Assembly: GCF_009727055.1 (NCBI RefSeq) | Contig: NC_052350.1 | Span: forward strand, 26,662,437 to 26,726,436 | Reading direction: 5' to 3' | Length of the DNA stretch: 64,000 nt | Source of the DNA: Benincasa hispida | Lineage: Eukaryota; Streptophyta; Magnoliopsida; Cucurbitales; Cucurbitaceae | Part shown: piece after piece, positions 23,125 to 34,576 of the stretch | Layout: every line of letters begins with the position of its first letter | How positions within the stretch are numbered: the first letter of the stretch is position 1 | Program-made: the position numbers and the translations under genes | The notes under the pieces: generated by a model | What the model saw: the letters and a program-made list of their open reading frames with translations, nothing else | The model's database searches: none | What the model was told of the DNA's origin: nothing

Positions 23125-24166
23125 TGATGCGTTATTTTATGAGGTGAAATTATGGACTGAGATGCGGTAATGGAAATGCGTTGAGCAACAAGTTTTCTTA
23201 GTGGAATCCAAGTATAAACCCCGCTGAGTTTCCTGGTAAGTCCAGGATCGAACTCAGGGACTTGGGAAAACGGTATGCGGTGGTAATTTCTCAGAAGACT
23301 TTGCGGTAACCAATAAATCAATAGTTGTTTTGGGTTGTTTGTGGTAATAAAAATAAACGAATGAAGTGGAATTTCGAAAAGAGTTGATAAAATGGAAGAT
23401 GCAATGATTATGTGGTGAACGGGTTGAGAAGGGGTTCGGCTAACACTTCCTAGTATGCGTTTATGCTATGCAATCATGCAACACACATATAATAGCAAAT
23501 CATCTCTCAACGCAAATGCTACGACTTTTAATACTAGAACGCATGCGATATATGCGATGAGTATTTAAGACCTACACATAAGCCTCTATTCTTATTTATG
23601 TGATGACAAAATGACACATACAAATAAGATGACCACATAATATCATAACCTATCTCTAGGAAGCACGCGATGCAGGTTGGCAAACAGAGCTTATCTCTAA
23701 GTTCCCATCTCTTGCTTATGCAGATCTAATCTTGCTCTCTCAAGTTTAGATTCTAACCTAGCTCTCTCAAGTCTTAGGTTCTTTCTTTAGACTCTCTCTC
23801 GAGTAGCTCTAAATGGATGTTAGGCACAGCATAAAACAAGATAATCCCAACCAATGAAGATCCTAAGTCATGTTAGCTTAGTTCTTCTCAACCCATTCGA
23901 CAAATTTAGCTACTCATGTGTGCTAAGAGAGTGAACAAATGTAGATAAAGAAATTCCATTGTAAAGATATAGAGTTGAAATACAAAATAACAATGCAAGA
24001 AGGGAATAAAGAGCTTGGTAGCAATCTTTTGCTTCCCAAGGCTTTTACACCGTGTTTTCTACTATGTTCAAAAGATAGTCTTGCTCTCGCGAGAGTCGGC
24101 CCACTCTCTGATTTCATGCCTCTAGGTTCTCTCTCGAGCTATCCTGAGTGATCTTCTGGCGTCTCT
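23125..24166 (-). mobile_element. Left LTR of element D, right part deleted
   Basis: Begins TGATGCGTTATTTTATGAGG. From about 23365 it aligns with 30476 onward and from about 23215 with 33124 onward. At gatcttctggcgtctct (24152-24166) it jumps into the internal 3' region at cccacacgtgtgtcat. The middle and right LTRs continue here for roughly 650-720 bases more to their tca end. The LTR 3' half and about 490 bases of adjacent tail have been lost. Confidence 0.8.
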
Positions 24167-24205
24167 GCCCACACGTGTGTCATGAGAACATCCAACTACG
24201 GGTAT
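24167..24205 (-). repeat. Conserved 3' motif, element D copy 1
   Basis: cccacacgtgtgtcatgaga then acatccaactacggg: a surviving copy of the duplicated motif described at 32329, 38919 and 60369. The second copy and the upstream ttttggcttg part were removed by the deletion at 24166. Confidence 0.7.
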
Positions 24206-25050
24206 GTGCCCTTCACAACTTAACTCTTATCAACATGGGTTTCCCCATTGCGTTGACAGTGGAGTTGTTCTCAAAATTTGCCTCTTTTTTTTTTTTTTTT
24301 GTAGATAAAGATAGCAAGGTCGAAAATAAATACCTCACCCCCAAATTTAAAATGCATCAATGTCCTCATTGCCAAAGGATTGAAAGAAGTCATGCGATGT
24401 TCTTAGGAAGTTATACAAAGAGTCAGTTTGAAAGAAAGCTAGCAGACCACTAACTTCTAGAAATATTTCATGAGGTGACTTTTCTAAGATTAAGTTGACT
24501 TTAGTGTATACGAAAAAATAGAAACATGTGTGTCATCATTGAAATCATAATTGGCAAAGAGAAAGCATGCGGTGACTTACTAAATTTATCAATATTAAAT
24601 GATTGTGGTAATCAAAGAGGATGCGGTGATAAAAATTTCAAAATGAAAATGCGATTCGATAGTACAAAATTTGGAATAAAGGCAAGGAAGAATACAACCC
24701 CTAATTTGCGTTGTCGCCCGCATTGTTTGTTGGCGCATCCTACTTTGCGATAATCTCCTATCTTTAGATTGCAGTGACGGTATAAAGTAGTTACGTCTTC
24801 GTGTAATGCCTTCGCAATCATTCGCCTCAATCGTTGCAAGAAAAACATTGAGAAGATCAAATAATTTTTAAAATAAACAAAATCTTTTACCGCAATCTTT
24901 CAGCATGATTGCTTCTTCTTTTTTTTTTTGAAGAAATAGATAATGAAATGAAAATACTGAGTAGAGAAAAGTTGAAGATTTCATGATTCTAATGGGTACT
25001 TCACCAAACTTGCGTCCCTGATGAATTTCGATCATCTGACAGTGCAGGAA
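24167..25050 (-). other. 3' non-coding region of element D (copy 1)
   Basis: Nearly identical to 32472-33117 over its first about 650 bases, including one copy of the conserved ccaactacggg motif (24167-24205), an oligo-T run (24284-24300) and ctcacccccaaatttaaaatg. No protein is encoded; the short ORFs here are not conserved in reading frame. It separates the integrase C-terminus from the left LTR. Confidence 0.7.
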
Positions 25051-26289
25051 CCACCCACTTCTTTCTCATTCATAGTTTCCCAGTTCCATGGAGTCAACTA
25101 GTCAATGTCAGCCTTCTTCGCAATACACCTTCATTCGTTGCCCATTAACTATGAATATGTTGGTTCCATCATCATTAGATAATGTGACTTTAATTTCCCA
25201 GGGAAGAACCGTAGTCGTGAGTTGAATAGTAAGACCCTCTGCCTGATTTGGAGGTTTTTGCCACATATGTGTTTGTCGTGCCAGCGCTTTGCGCACTCCT
25301 TGTAGATCTTTGCGTTCTCATATGCGTTGATCCTCCATTCCTCTAGCTCAACCAATTGAAGTTTTCTCGCTTCTCCTTCTGTCTTCAAGTCAAAGTTTAG
25401 CTTCTTCACCGCCCATGGTGCTTTGTGTTCCAGCTCTAATGGCAAATGACATGCCTTACCAAATACCAACGCATAGAGGACATACCTATGGGTGTCTTAT
25501 ATGCAGTCTAATATGCCCACAACGCATCGTCGAGCTTTGTTGCCCAATCCTTTCGCGAAGGCCTTACGACCTTCTTAAGTATTAGCTTGATCTCTCGGTT
25601 GGACACTTCTGCCTGACCATTCGTCTGCGGATAGTATGTGGTAGCCACTTTATGGAGGATATTGTATTTGCACAGCAATTCTTTGACCGTATGATTGACA
25701 AAGTGAGATCCTTCATCACTTATTATGGCACATGGAGCCAAAACGAGTGAAAATGTTTTTCTTCAGGAATTTAGAGTACCACTACATCGCTTGTGGTGCA
25801 TGTCACTGCTTCTACCCACTTGGACACATAGTCGACGACTAAAAAAATATAATTCTTACCATTCGATAGTGGGAATGGTCCCATGAAATCGATACCTCAG
25901 ACGTCGAACAACTCTAGTTCCAAAATGGTGTTCATAGGCATCGCATGTTTCCATGAAATGTTACCTGTGCATTGGCACCAGTCACACTTCATCACGTAGT
26001 CAGCTGCATCCTTAAACAATGTTGGCCAATAGAATCCACTCTGTAATACTTTAGTACACATAGTCGCAGAATCTAGTCCGCTCTCTTCTTATACAGATTC
26101 GGCTCATCCCAAAAATATGATTTGCATTCGTGCTTGAGCCTCCTCTTCTGGTGGTCAGTATAATCTTCTAGAAATTTCTCGCAAATCAGATAATTCACTA
26201 TGTCTGCATACCATGGTAATTCTTGAATATGGAATAGCTGCTCGTCTGAGAACACCGCACTTACTTCTGACTGATTGCAGTCAACCTCT
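25051..26289 (-). pseudogene. Athila-like integrase, element D
   Basis: Minus-strand integrase, read from high to low coordinates. It begins after RNase H with the linker [19 protein letters not shown] and [17 protein letters not shown] stop-rich zinc-finger segment follows. The core has GIDFMGP (first Asp), [20 protein letters not shown] (second Asp) and [18 protein letters not shown] (Glu), so all three catalytic residues survive. The C-terminal domain contains [19 protein letters not shown] and [12 protein letters not shown], then the tail near 25100. Multiple stops (for example within 25742-26072) and frame changes inactivate it. The arrangement matches the integrase of element B. Confidence 0.87.
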
Positions 26290-26649
26290 GGGTTTTCCAA
26301 TCTGGAGTGATCTGCAACTTGGTTCTCCATCCCCATGCGATCAATTATTTCTATGTCAAATTCCTGGAGGAGGGGAACCCATCTGATCAACCTCGGCTTT
26401 GCATCCTTCTTTGTTATTAAATACTTTATCACCAAGTGATCAGTGTGGATGAATACTTTTGTTCCCAGCAAATATGCTCTAAATTTTTCTAACGCAAAAA
26501 TTACCACAAGTAGCCCTTTTTCTGTGGTGGTGTAGTTAGTCTGAGCAGGATTCAAAGTCTTACTCGCATATGCAATGGGATGTAAGATTGTTTTTCTCTT
26601 CTATGCCAGAGCTGCTTCCATCGCATACCCACTTGCATTGCACATTAAT
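26290..26649 (-). pseudogene. RNase H domain, element D
   Basis: The block ELMCNASGYAMEAALA has Asn where the first catalytic Asp is expected (CDAS in the family). [40 protein letters not shown] and [20 protein letters not shown] follow, then [20 protein letters not shown] and [13 protein letters not shown]. This is the usual Ty3/Gypsy RNase H order, joined to RT upstream and integrase downstream. A TAG separates the first two blocks. Confidence 0.87.
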
Positions 26650-27860
26650 TCAAAAGGAAGTGTCCAATCAGGTGCGATTAACACGAGTGCGGTTGTCAGT
26701 GCATTCTTCAAAATCCTGAATGCGTTGAGGCAATTGTCGTCAAAATCAAATTTTTTGTCAGTCTCCATCAATGCACTCAGCGGTCGGGCTATTTTCGAAA
26801 AGTCCTTGACAAAGCGTCTGTAAAATCCGGCATGCCCTAAGAAACTTCTTACAGCCTTTACACTTATTAGAGGTGGGAGTTTTTCAATTGCTTCTATTTT
26901 TGCCTTGTCCACCTCCACCCCGTCCCAAGATACCTTGTGCCCCAACACAATGCCCTCATTCACCATAAAATGGCATTTTCCCAGTTAAGAATGAGATTCG
27001 TCTCCTCGCATCTTTTCAATATCTTTTCCAGGTTGGCCAGACAGACTTCGTAGGTGTGACCATGAACAAAGAAGTCGTCCATGAATATTTCGACAGAGTC
27101 CTCAAGATATTATGAAAATATGGGCATCATGCCCCTTTAGAACGTGCTTGGCACATTGTAGAGGCCGAATGGCATGCGGCAAAAAGCGAAAGTTTCATAT
27201 GGGCAGGTGAATGTGGTCTTGTCCTGATCTTCTATGGCAATCATCATCTGGTTATACCCGGCATACCCATCCAAAAAGCAGTAGAAGTCATTTCCGACCA
27301 GACGATCCAACATTTGGCCAATGAAAGGTAAGGGAAATGATCTTTCTTATGTTCCGCATTCAACTTATGCCATGCAAATACACCACTCGGTGACGGTTCT
27401 TTGCAGTATCAGCTCATTATTTTCGTTCGGGACTACCATCATGCCACCCTTTTTTGGCACGAACTACATAGGGCTGACCCATGTACTACCTGCTATCGGA
27501 TAAATAATGCCCGCATCTAACCTCTTGATTGATCTCCTTTTTTAACGACCTCTTTCATCGCAGGTTAAGTCTGCGCTGATGTTTAAACGATGCTTGTGGT
27601 TTTCTTCAAGAAGAATTCGGTGTATATAGTATGTGGGGTTAATTCCTCGAATGTCTGTGAGCATCCAGCAATCGCTAGCACATGTTTCCTTAAAATGCTC
27701 ATCAATGCATTCTCCTGGTCTTCATTAAGTTCAGAGGAAATAATGACTGGCAGCTTTTCATTCTGCCCCAACAATTCATACTTTAGGTGATTCGACAGGT
27801 CTTCAACTCTATTATTGGTGGTTCTTTCAAGGACGGTTGCGTTGTTTTCTTTCTTCATTT
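26650..27860 (-). pseudogene. Reverse transcriptase, element D
   Basis: Starts with the linker ELLGQNEKLPVIISSELNED (open from 27858). The catalytic core follows: CFLDGYAGYNQMMIAIEDQD (motif A Asp present), TTFTCPYETFAFCRMPFGLY and EIFMDDFFVHGHTYEVCLAN (FMDD active site). It continues into the thumb GIVLGHKVSWDGVEVDKAKI and the connection FLGHAGFYRRFVKDFSKIAR. Several TAG/TAA stops, for example after STF and IFS, where the family has Gln and Asp, prevent translation. The order is as in Athila-like elements. Confidence 0.88.
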
Positions 27861-28628
27861 ACTATTGGCTCTTCTCTTAGGTTACGATTTATCTCAACTT
27901 CTTTGTTTTGTTTTTTCTATGATCGCGTTACATGCAACAGTGGATGCGTTTGTATCCTCTTCTTCATTTTCATCGTTAGACTTCTCTTCTTTATTTAAAC
28001 TCTGGTCATCGTCAGGTTCATGCAGGTCTTCTTCGTCAAGAAAACTTCATGCACGGATGATGTTGAACTTGAGCTTCTGTCCATTTATGCTCAAATTGAT
28101 CTCTCCTTTGTGCACTATCAATCTAGGCACAAACCTGTTGATAAAAATGGTCGCCCTAGGATGATAGGCACATCTTTGTCGGCTTCGTAATCTAAGATGA
28201 TGAACTCAGTTGGTAATATAAATTTGTCGATGGTAACAGCACGTCCTTCACCTTCCTCTCTGGATGCACTAGAGATCTTTCTGCTAGTTGGAGAGTCATG
28301 GTCATAGGCGCAAGTTGCCCCACATTCAGCTATTTAAGATCGACAGAGGCATCAAGTTGATGCTGGCTCCAAGGTCACACAATGCTTGCCCAATGTACAG
28401 TCCTCTAATGGAGCAAGGTGTAGTAAAGCTCCCAGGATCGCTCATCTTCAGTGGATTATTGATTTCGAGCTCTGCATCAAAGCCACTGTGGCAAACTTAC
28501 CAGTGCTTCTCTTCTTGGTTAACATATCCTTCAGAAACTTCGCGTAAGTGGGCATTTCCTCAATCGATTCACTGAATGGAATATTAATATGCAATTATTT
28601 TAACATAGTCATGAAGCATTTTGGTTTA
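27861..28628 (-). pseudogene. Aspartic protease region, element D
   Basis: Around 28360-28390 the minus strand encodes [12 protein letters not shown], the Athila-type retropepsin active site (D-L-G-A). Further along are ILDYEADKDVP-like and GRPF-like blocks near 28140-28210, interrupted by stops and frameshifts. The coding region upstream runs into the N gap at 28629. Confidence 0.8.
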
Positions 28629-29246
28629 NNNNNNNNNNNNNNNNNNNNNNNNNNNNNNNNNNNNNNNNNNNNNNNNNNNNNNNNNNNNNNNNNNNNNNNN
28701 NNNNNNNNNNNNNNNNNNNNNNNNNNNNNNNNNNNNNNNNNNNNNNNNNNNNNNNNNNNNNNNNNNNNNNNNNNNNNNNNNNNNNNNNNNNNNNNNNNNN
28801 NNNNNNNNNNNNNNNNNNNNNNNNNNNNNNNNNNNNNNNNNNNNNNNNNNNNNNNNNNNNNNNNNNNNNNNNNNNNNNNNNNNNNNNNNNNNNNNNNNNN
28901 NNNNNNNNNNNNNNNNNNNNNNNNNNNNNNNNNNNNNNNNNNNNNNNNNNNNNNNNNNNNNNNNNNNNNNNNNNNNNNNNNNNNNNNNNNNNNNNNNNNN
29001 NNNNNNNNNNNNNNNNNNNNNNNNNNNNNNNNNNNNNNNNNNNNNNNNNNNNNNNNNNNNNNNNNNNNNNNNNNNNNNNNNNNNNNNNNNNNNNNNNNNN
29101 NNNNNNNNNNNNNNNNNNNNNNNNNNNNNNNNNNNNNNNNNNNNNNNNNNNNNNNNNNNNNNNNNNNNNNNNNNNNNNNNNNNNNNNNNNNNNNNNNNNN
29201 NNNNNNNNNNNNNNNNNNNNNNNNNNNNNNNNNNNNNNNNNNNNNN
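28629..29246. other. Assembly gap (618 N)
   Basis: An unbroken run of N between the protease and the gag C-terminus of element D. The sequence on both sides is the same element in the same orientation, so the missing stretch most likely encodes the gag-protease junction. Confidence 0.97.
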
Positions 29247-30452
29247 CGATATACTACTTCAACAAACTCTCCAAAGAGGAAGATTGCGGCGGTTGCGAGC
29301 TACTGGCTTGACTGCTCGTCTGACCATTATTTCGCAGGAAGAATCCAGGTGGCCCTTCTTTTTGCGCCACAGATTGGACTGCTGCTGATTCTTTCACGCG
29401 AAGTTGGGGTGGTTTCTCCACCCGAGATTGTAGGTGTTAGAGAATGGATTATTTTTCACAAAATAAATAGACTATGGGTTCTGCAGGAATTCTTCCATTG
29501 TGTGTCCGTCACCGCAAGTCGCACACCTTGTGGTGTTCTGATTAATTGCGTTTACTTGTCTATTATGCGGTGTTGGGCTGTTGATCGCGATTCCCTGAAT
29601 TAGGTTCATCATTGCGGTCATTTGACTCTGTAGTGAAGCGATAGAACCATTGTTTGCGTCATTATCCTTGATTCTCAATCTCTAATCGCTATCTCTCCAA
29701 TCTTCGGGATTTTTAGAGATGGGATCCATGATGTTCTTAGCCTCATCATACGTTTTGTCTAGTAGACCACCAGTGGTTACCGCATTGGCAGCGGTCTAGT
29801 GGGATTTAAACTGTGATAAAAGATCTCCATTTGCAAACAGTTTGGTAATCCGTTGTGTGGACAGTCCCTTTCCAACCGGTTAAACCTTACCCAGGCATCT
29901 TTGAGCAGTTCGTCTATGTCTTGTTCAAAATTGGTTATCAATTTCCTTCTTCTAGCATTCTCAGTAGGTGGGAAATATTTCTTCATAAACTTCTCTACGA
30001 CCTGTTCCCATGAAGTGTCTCTCCCGGCTTGAGGGAATACGCCCATTTTCTTGCCTGATCACATAGAGAAAATAGAAATAGAGTTAGTCGAACTTCTTCG
30101 ATAGAGATATTCGGGAACATAAAAGTGTTGCAGATTTCTATAAAGCTTCGGAGGTGGGCGTGTAGGTCCTCGCCACGTCGTCCTTCGAATTGTCCTGCAG
30201 TCTGGATCATCTGCAGCATCACCGTTTCATTTCGAATCAGCTTCCATCAAGGGCAGGCCTCATGATTCCTGGAAAGAAATCGTAAAGGTTTGGTGATGCA
30301 TAGTCCCGAATGGGCCTATTGCGATCATTTTCCAATAGGATTGAATTCGCCATGACTTTGTTTTCGTTTGGTGCTCCATTTCCAGGCTGCTCCACCATAT
30401 CTTTTTTATCTGGTTGTTGTTGGCGGTTGTCTCTTAATCGTCGTCGGAACAT
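29247..30452 (-). pseudogene. Athila-like gag, element D
   Basis: Minus-strand gag starting MFRRRLRDNRQQQ at 30452, with RPIRDYASPNLYDFFPGIMR then the gag core (RTYTPTSEAL, shifted frames, EAKNIMDPISKNPEDWRD) and a Gln/Asn-rich tail. A degenerate zinc knuckle CATCGDGHTMEEFLQNP has Phe in place of the third Cys. Stops and frameshifts are frequent. Its N-terminal extension differs from the MADN start of gag in B and C, marking D as a different subfamily. The upstream leader and PBS are missing: LTR sequence begins 19 bases before the ATG. Confidence 0.82.
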
Positions 30453-30470
30453 CCTCTCAATCTCTAGGTC

Positions 30471-31981
30471 GTAATGCAGTGGAGTTTCGAAAAGAGTTAA
30501 TAAAACGGAAGATGCGATAAGTATGTGGTGAACGGGTTGAGAAGGGGTTTGGCTAACACTTCGTAGTATGCGTTTATGCTATGCAATCATGCAACACACA
30601 TACAATAACAAATCATCTCTCAACGCAAATGCTATGGCTATTAATACTAGAATGCATGCGATATATACGATGAGTCTATAGGACCTACACATAAGTCTCT
30701 ATTCTTATTTATGTGATGATAAAATGACACACATACAAATAAGGTGACCACATAATATCATAACCTATCTCTAGGATGCACGCGATGCGGGTTGGCAAAC
30801 AGAGCTTATCTTTAAGTCCCTATATCTTGCTTATGCAGATCTAATCTTGCTCTCTCGAGTCTAGATTCTAACCTAGCTCTCTCAAGTCTTAGGTTCTATC
30901 TTTAGACTCTCTCTCGAGTAGCTCTAAATGGATGTTAGGCATAGCATAAAACAAGATAATCCCAACCAATGAAGATCCTAGGTCATGTTAGCTTAGTTCT
31001 TCTCAATCCATTCAACAAATTTAGCTACTCATGCGTGCTAAGAGAGTGAACAGATGTAGATAAAGAAATTCCATTGTATAGATATAGAGTTGAAATACAA
31101 AATAACAATGCAAGAAGGGAATAAAGAGCCTGGTAGCAATCTCTTACTTCCCATAGCTTTTACACTGTCTTTTCTACTCTGTTCAAAAGATAGTCTCGCT
31201 CTCGTGAGAGTCGGCCCGCTCTCTGCTTTTGTGACTCTAGGTTCTCTCTCGAGCTGCCCTGAGCGATCTTCTGGCGTCTCTTCCCTTCTCTCGCTTTGCC
31301 TTTTAAAAATAAAGGAAAACTATAAGGAAAGGAAAAAAGACAAAAGCCCCGGAAAGAAGGATAAAAGGTCGATCTGTCCGGGTTCCATCTAAATCAAGGC
31401 TATTCTAAGGAAAATTCTCTAACTCTCCGAACTTGCTGAACTCCTTTTCTGAAGGTTTCCTTCGGTATTTGTAGAGCTTCGGGGTGAAAGGCGGCTTCTC
31501 TCTTATGATTGCACAGATGGGATAGCTTTAATTCTCTGATTGATGCGCCGAATATTTGTCACCGAAAAGCTGAGTGTACTTGTTATTGTTAGTGACTTAT
31601 CAACTTAATTTGGATTCGACCGTCATCAGCTTTCTGTATCATCGTGATTAATTGTGCTTTTCACCCAGATGTGCCCACCAAGTTATGTCGACTCTATGTG
31701 GCAATCTTTCTTGAGCAGATGTTTGCAAACACAAATCACCAGAAAGCCTTGCGGTAATGCTGTGCTCGACCGTTGATTTCTTATGATCGCATTTTTTGCC
31801 TTGCGTGAACGCATATTTTGCATAAAAATACAAAAGTTAATTGATTTTATGCGATGAACACATGTGACCGCAATTCATGAACTTAATGCTTTTTGGACGC
31901 AATCTAACATATTTTATCAATGCAAATCTTCATTGTTTAATAACTTAGCACTGTAATAATGTGCATTTATGCCCGTTATCA
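30471..31981 (-). mobile_element. Middle LTR of element D, left part deleted
   Basis: From gcagtggagtttcgaaaaga it aligns with the left LTR from about 23365, and runs to the end gcccgttatca at 31981, followed by tacccccaaattt. The about 240 bases at the left (TGATGC...) and the PBS/leader of the gag side are missing. It serves as the 5' LTR of the left unit and the 3' LTR of the right unit. Confidence 0.8.
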
Positions 31982-33117
31982 TACCCCCAAATTTAAACAA
32001 TGCTTGTCCTCAAGCATAAGCTAAAGATTTCCTTTAGAAAGTCGACCGCAATCTCTTTTCCTAGATTTCTCAAGGATACTTCATTCAAATCCTATACACC
32101 AAAATTTCCTTAATTCTTATTCAAGTCTCTTCTTAAAATATTTCTAAGACCTAGGGACCGCAAGTTTAACCTTCAAAAGAACTTTACTAGATTCTAGGAC
32201 ATCAAATAATTTATTTAAAAAAAAAAAAAAACTTTTTCACTTTGGCGTTAACTGATTTTTTTATCCTTGCATATTTTTGACATTGTTATTTTTTTTTTGA
32301 CCTTATGCTGATCTAATTGCCTTACCTTCATTTTGGCTTGCCCCCACGTGTGTCATGCGAACATCCAACTACGAGCAAGGTGCTTTTTCTCAGACTAAAC
32401 TCATACCTGCTTGGCAGCGGAGTTGCGGTCATTTACTTATACGTTGATCCAGGCGACTTACTTTCGTTTTGGCTTGCCCACACGTGTGTCATGCGAACAT
32501 CCAACTACGGGTAAGTGCCCTTCACAACTTAACTCTTATCAACATGGGTTTCCCCATTGCGTTGACAGTGGAGTTGTTCTCAAAATTTTCCTCTTTTTTT
32601 TTTGTATATAAAGATAGCAAGGTCGAAAATAAATACCTCACCCCCAAATTTAAAATGCAGCAATGTCCTCATTGCCAAAGGATTGGAAGAAGTAATGTGA
32701 TGTTCTTAGGAAGCTATGTAAAGAGTCAGTTTGAAAGAAAGCTAGTAGACCACTAACTTCTAGAAATATTTCGTGAGGTGACTTTTTTAAGAATAAGTTG
32801 ACTCTAGTGTATACGAAAAAATAGAAGCATGTGTGTCATCATTGAAATCATAATTGGAAAAGAGAAAGCATACTGTGACTTACTAAATTTATCAATATTA
32901 AATGATTGTGGTAATCAAAGAGGATGCAGTGATAAAAATTTCAAAATGAAAATGCGATGCGATAGTACAAAATTTGGAATAAAGGCAAGGACGAATACAA
33001 CCCCCAAATTTGCGTTGTCGCCCGCATTGTTTTTTGGCGCATCCTACTTTGCAATAATCTCCTATCTTTAGATTGCAGTGACGGTATAAAGTAGTTACGT
33101 CTTCGTGTAGTGCCTTC
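31982..33117 (-). other. 3' non-coding region of element D (copy 2) with PPT
   Basis: Begins with the polypurine tract (minus strand AAATTTGGGGGTA, 31982-31994) next to the middle LTR. A hairpin follows with stem atgcttg/caagcat and loop tcct, then A/T runs and two copies of the conserved motif. At gtgccttcgcg (about 33117) it jumps into the right LTR. No protein coding seen. Copy 1 at 24167 lacks the first about 490 bases of this region. Confidence 0.75.
32329..32514 (-). repeat. Duplicated conserved 3' motif, element D copy 2
   Basis: Two copies (32329-32380 and 32464-32514) of ttttggcttgcccc followed by acgtgtgtcatgcgaacatc and caactacg, starting about 348 and 483 bases from the LTR boundary at 31981. 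Elements C and B have the same pair at nearly the same distances. Confidence 0.85.
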
Positions 33118-34571
33118 GCGGTAACCCCACTGATTTCCTGGTAAGTCCAGGGTCGAACTCAGGGACTTGGGAAAACGGTATGTGGTGGTAATTTCTCAGA
33201 AGAATTTGCGATAACCAATAAATCAATAGTTGTTTTGTATTATGTTTGTGGTAATAAAAATAAACGAATATGGTAGAATTTCGAAAAGAGTTGATAAAAT
33301 AGAAGATGCGATGAGTATGCGGTGAACGGGCTAAGAAGGGGTTCGACTAACACTTCCTAGGATGCATTTATGCTATGCGATCATGCAACACACATACAAT
33401 AGCAAATCATCTCTCAACGCAAATGCTACGGCTTCTAATACTAGAACGCATGCGAAATATGCAATGAGTCTATAGGACCTACACATAAGCCTCTATTCTT
33501 ATTTATGCGATGACTAAATGACACACACACAAATAAGGTGACCACATAATATCATAACCTATCTCTAGGATGCACGCGAAACAGGTTGGCAAACAGAGCT
33601 TATCTCTAAGTCCCTATCTCTTGCTTATGCAGATCTAATCTTGCTCTCTCGAGTCTAGATTCTAACATAGCTCTCTCAAGTATTAGGTTCTTTCTTTAGA
33701 CTCTCTCTCGAGTAGCTCTAAAGGGATGTTGGGCACAGCATAAAACAAGATAATCGCAAGTAATGAAACAACCTAGCTCTCTCAAGTCTACACATAATCT
33801 CTTGCTTCTCAAGGCTTTTACACTATCTTTTCTACTCTGTTCAAAAGATAGTCTCGCTCTCGCAAAAGTCGGCCCGCTCTCTGCTTTCACACCTATGGGT
33901 TCTCTCTCGAGCTACCCTGAGCAATCTTCTAGCATCTCTTCCCTTCCCTCACTACGCCTTCTAAAAATAAAGTAAAACTATGAACAAGGCTATTCTAAGG
34001 AAAATTCTCTAACTCTCCGAACTTGCTGAATTCCTTTTTTGAAGGTTGCCTTCGATATTTATAGAGCTTCGGGGTGAAAGGCGGCTTCTCTCTTATGATT
34101 GAACAGATGGGATGGCTTTAATTCTCTAACTGATGTGCCAAATATTTATCACCAAAAAGCTGAGTGTACTTGTTATCGTTAGCGACTTGTCAACTAATTT
34201 CGGATTCGACTGTCATCAGCTTTATGTCCCATCGTGATTAATTATGCTTTTCACCCAGATGCTCCCACCAAGTTGCGTCGACTCTATACGGCAATCCTTC
34301 TTGAGTAGATGTTTGCGAGCACAAATCACCGTAAAGCCTTGCGGTAATGCTACGTTCGACCGTTGATTTCTTGTGATTGCATTTTCCGCCTTGTGTCAAC
34401 GCATATTTTGCATAAAAATACAAAAGTTAACTGATTTTATGCGATGAACGCATGCGATCGCAATGTCATGAACTTAATGCTTTTTGGACGCAATCTAACA
34501 TATTTTATCATTGCAAACCTTCATTGTTTAATAATTAGCACTATAATAACTTGCATTTTTGCCCATTTTCA
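33118..34571 (-). mobile_element. Right LTR of element D, left part deleted
   Basis: Starts inside the LTR at gtaaccccactgatttcctg (about 90 bases of LTR missing on the left compared with 23125) and ends gcccattttca at 34571, next to the target-site duplicate GCAAT. A TATA-like tatttata (minus TATAAATA) is at 34056-34063. An about 100-base stretch present in the other LTRs near 33770 is also missing. Confidence 0.8.
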
Positions 34572-34576
34572 GCAAT
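34572..34576. repeat. Target-site duplicate, right of D
   Basis: GCAAT, partner of GCAAC at 23120-23124. The E gag frame resumes at the next base. Confidence 0.75.

Larger units (their letters stand above)
23125..34571 (-). mobile_element. Athila-like element D with tandem partial LTRs
   Basis: Minus-strand Ty3/Gypsy element of 11.4 kb. Along the plus strand: left LTR (23125-24166, its right part missing), 3' non-coding region, integrase, RNase H, RT, protease, N gap, gag, middle LTR (30471-31981, its left part missing), a second copy of the 3' non-coding region (31982-33117), and right LTR (33118-34571, its left part missing). It is flanked by GCAAC/GCAAT and sits in the gag of E. No PBS is visible at either gag-side LTR junction. 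This is an LTR-internal-LTR-internal-LTR arrangement sharing the middle LTR. Confidence 0.85.

Noticed and set aside
28548..29603. 351-codon plus-strand frame
   Set aside because: It is open only because it spans 618 N; the flanks are antisense to D gag and protease.
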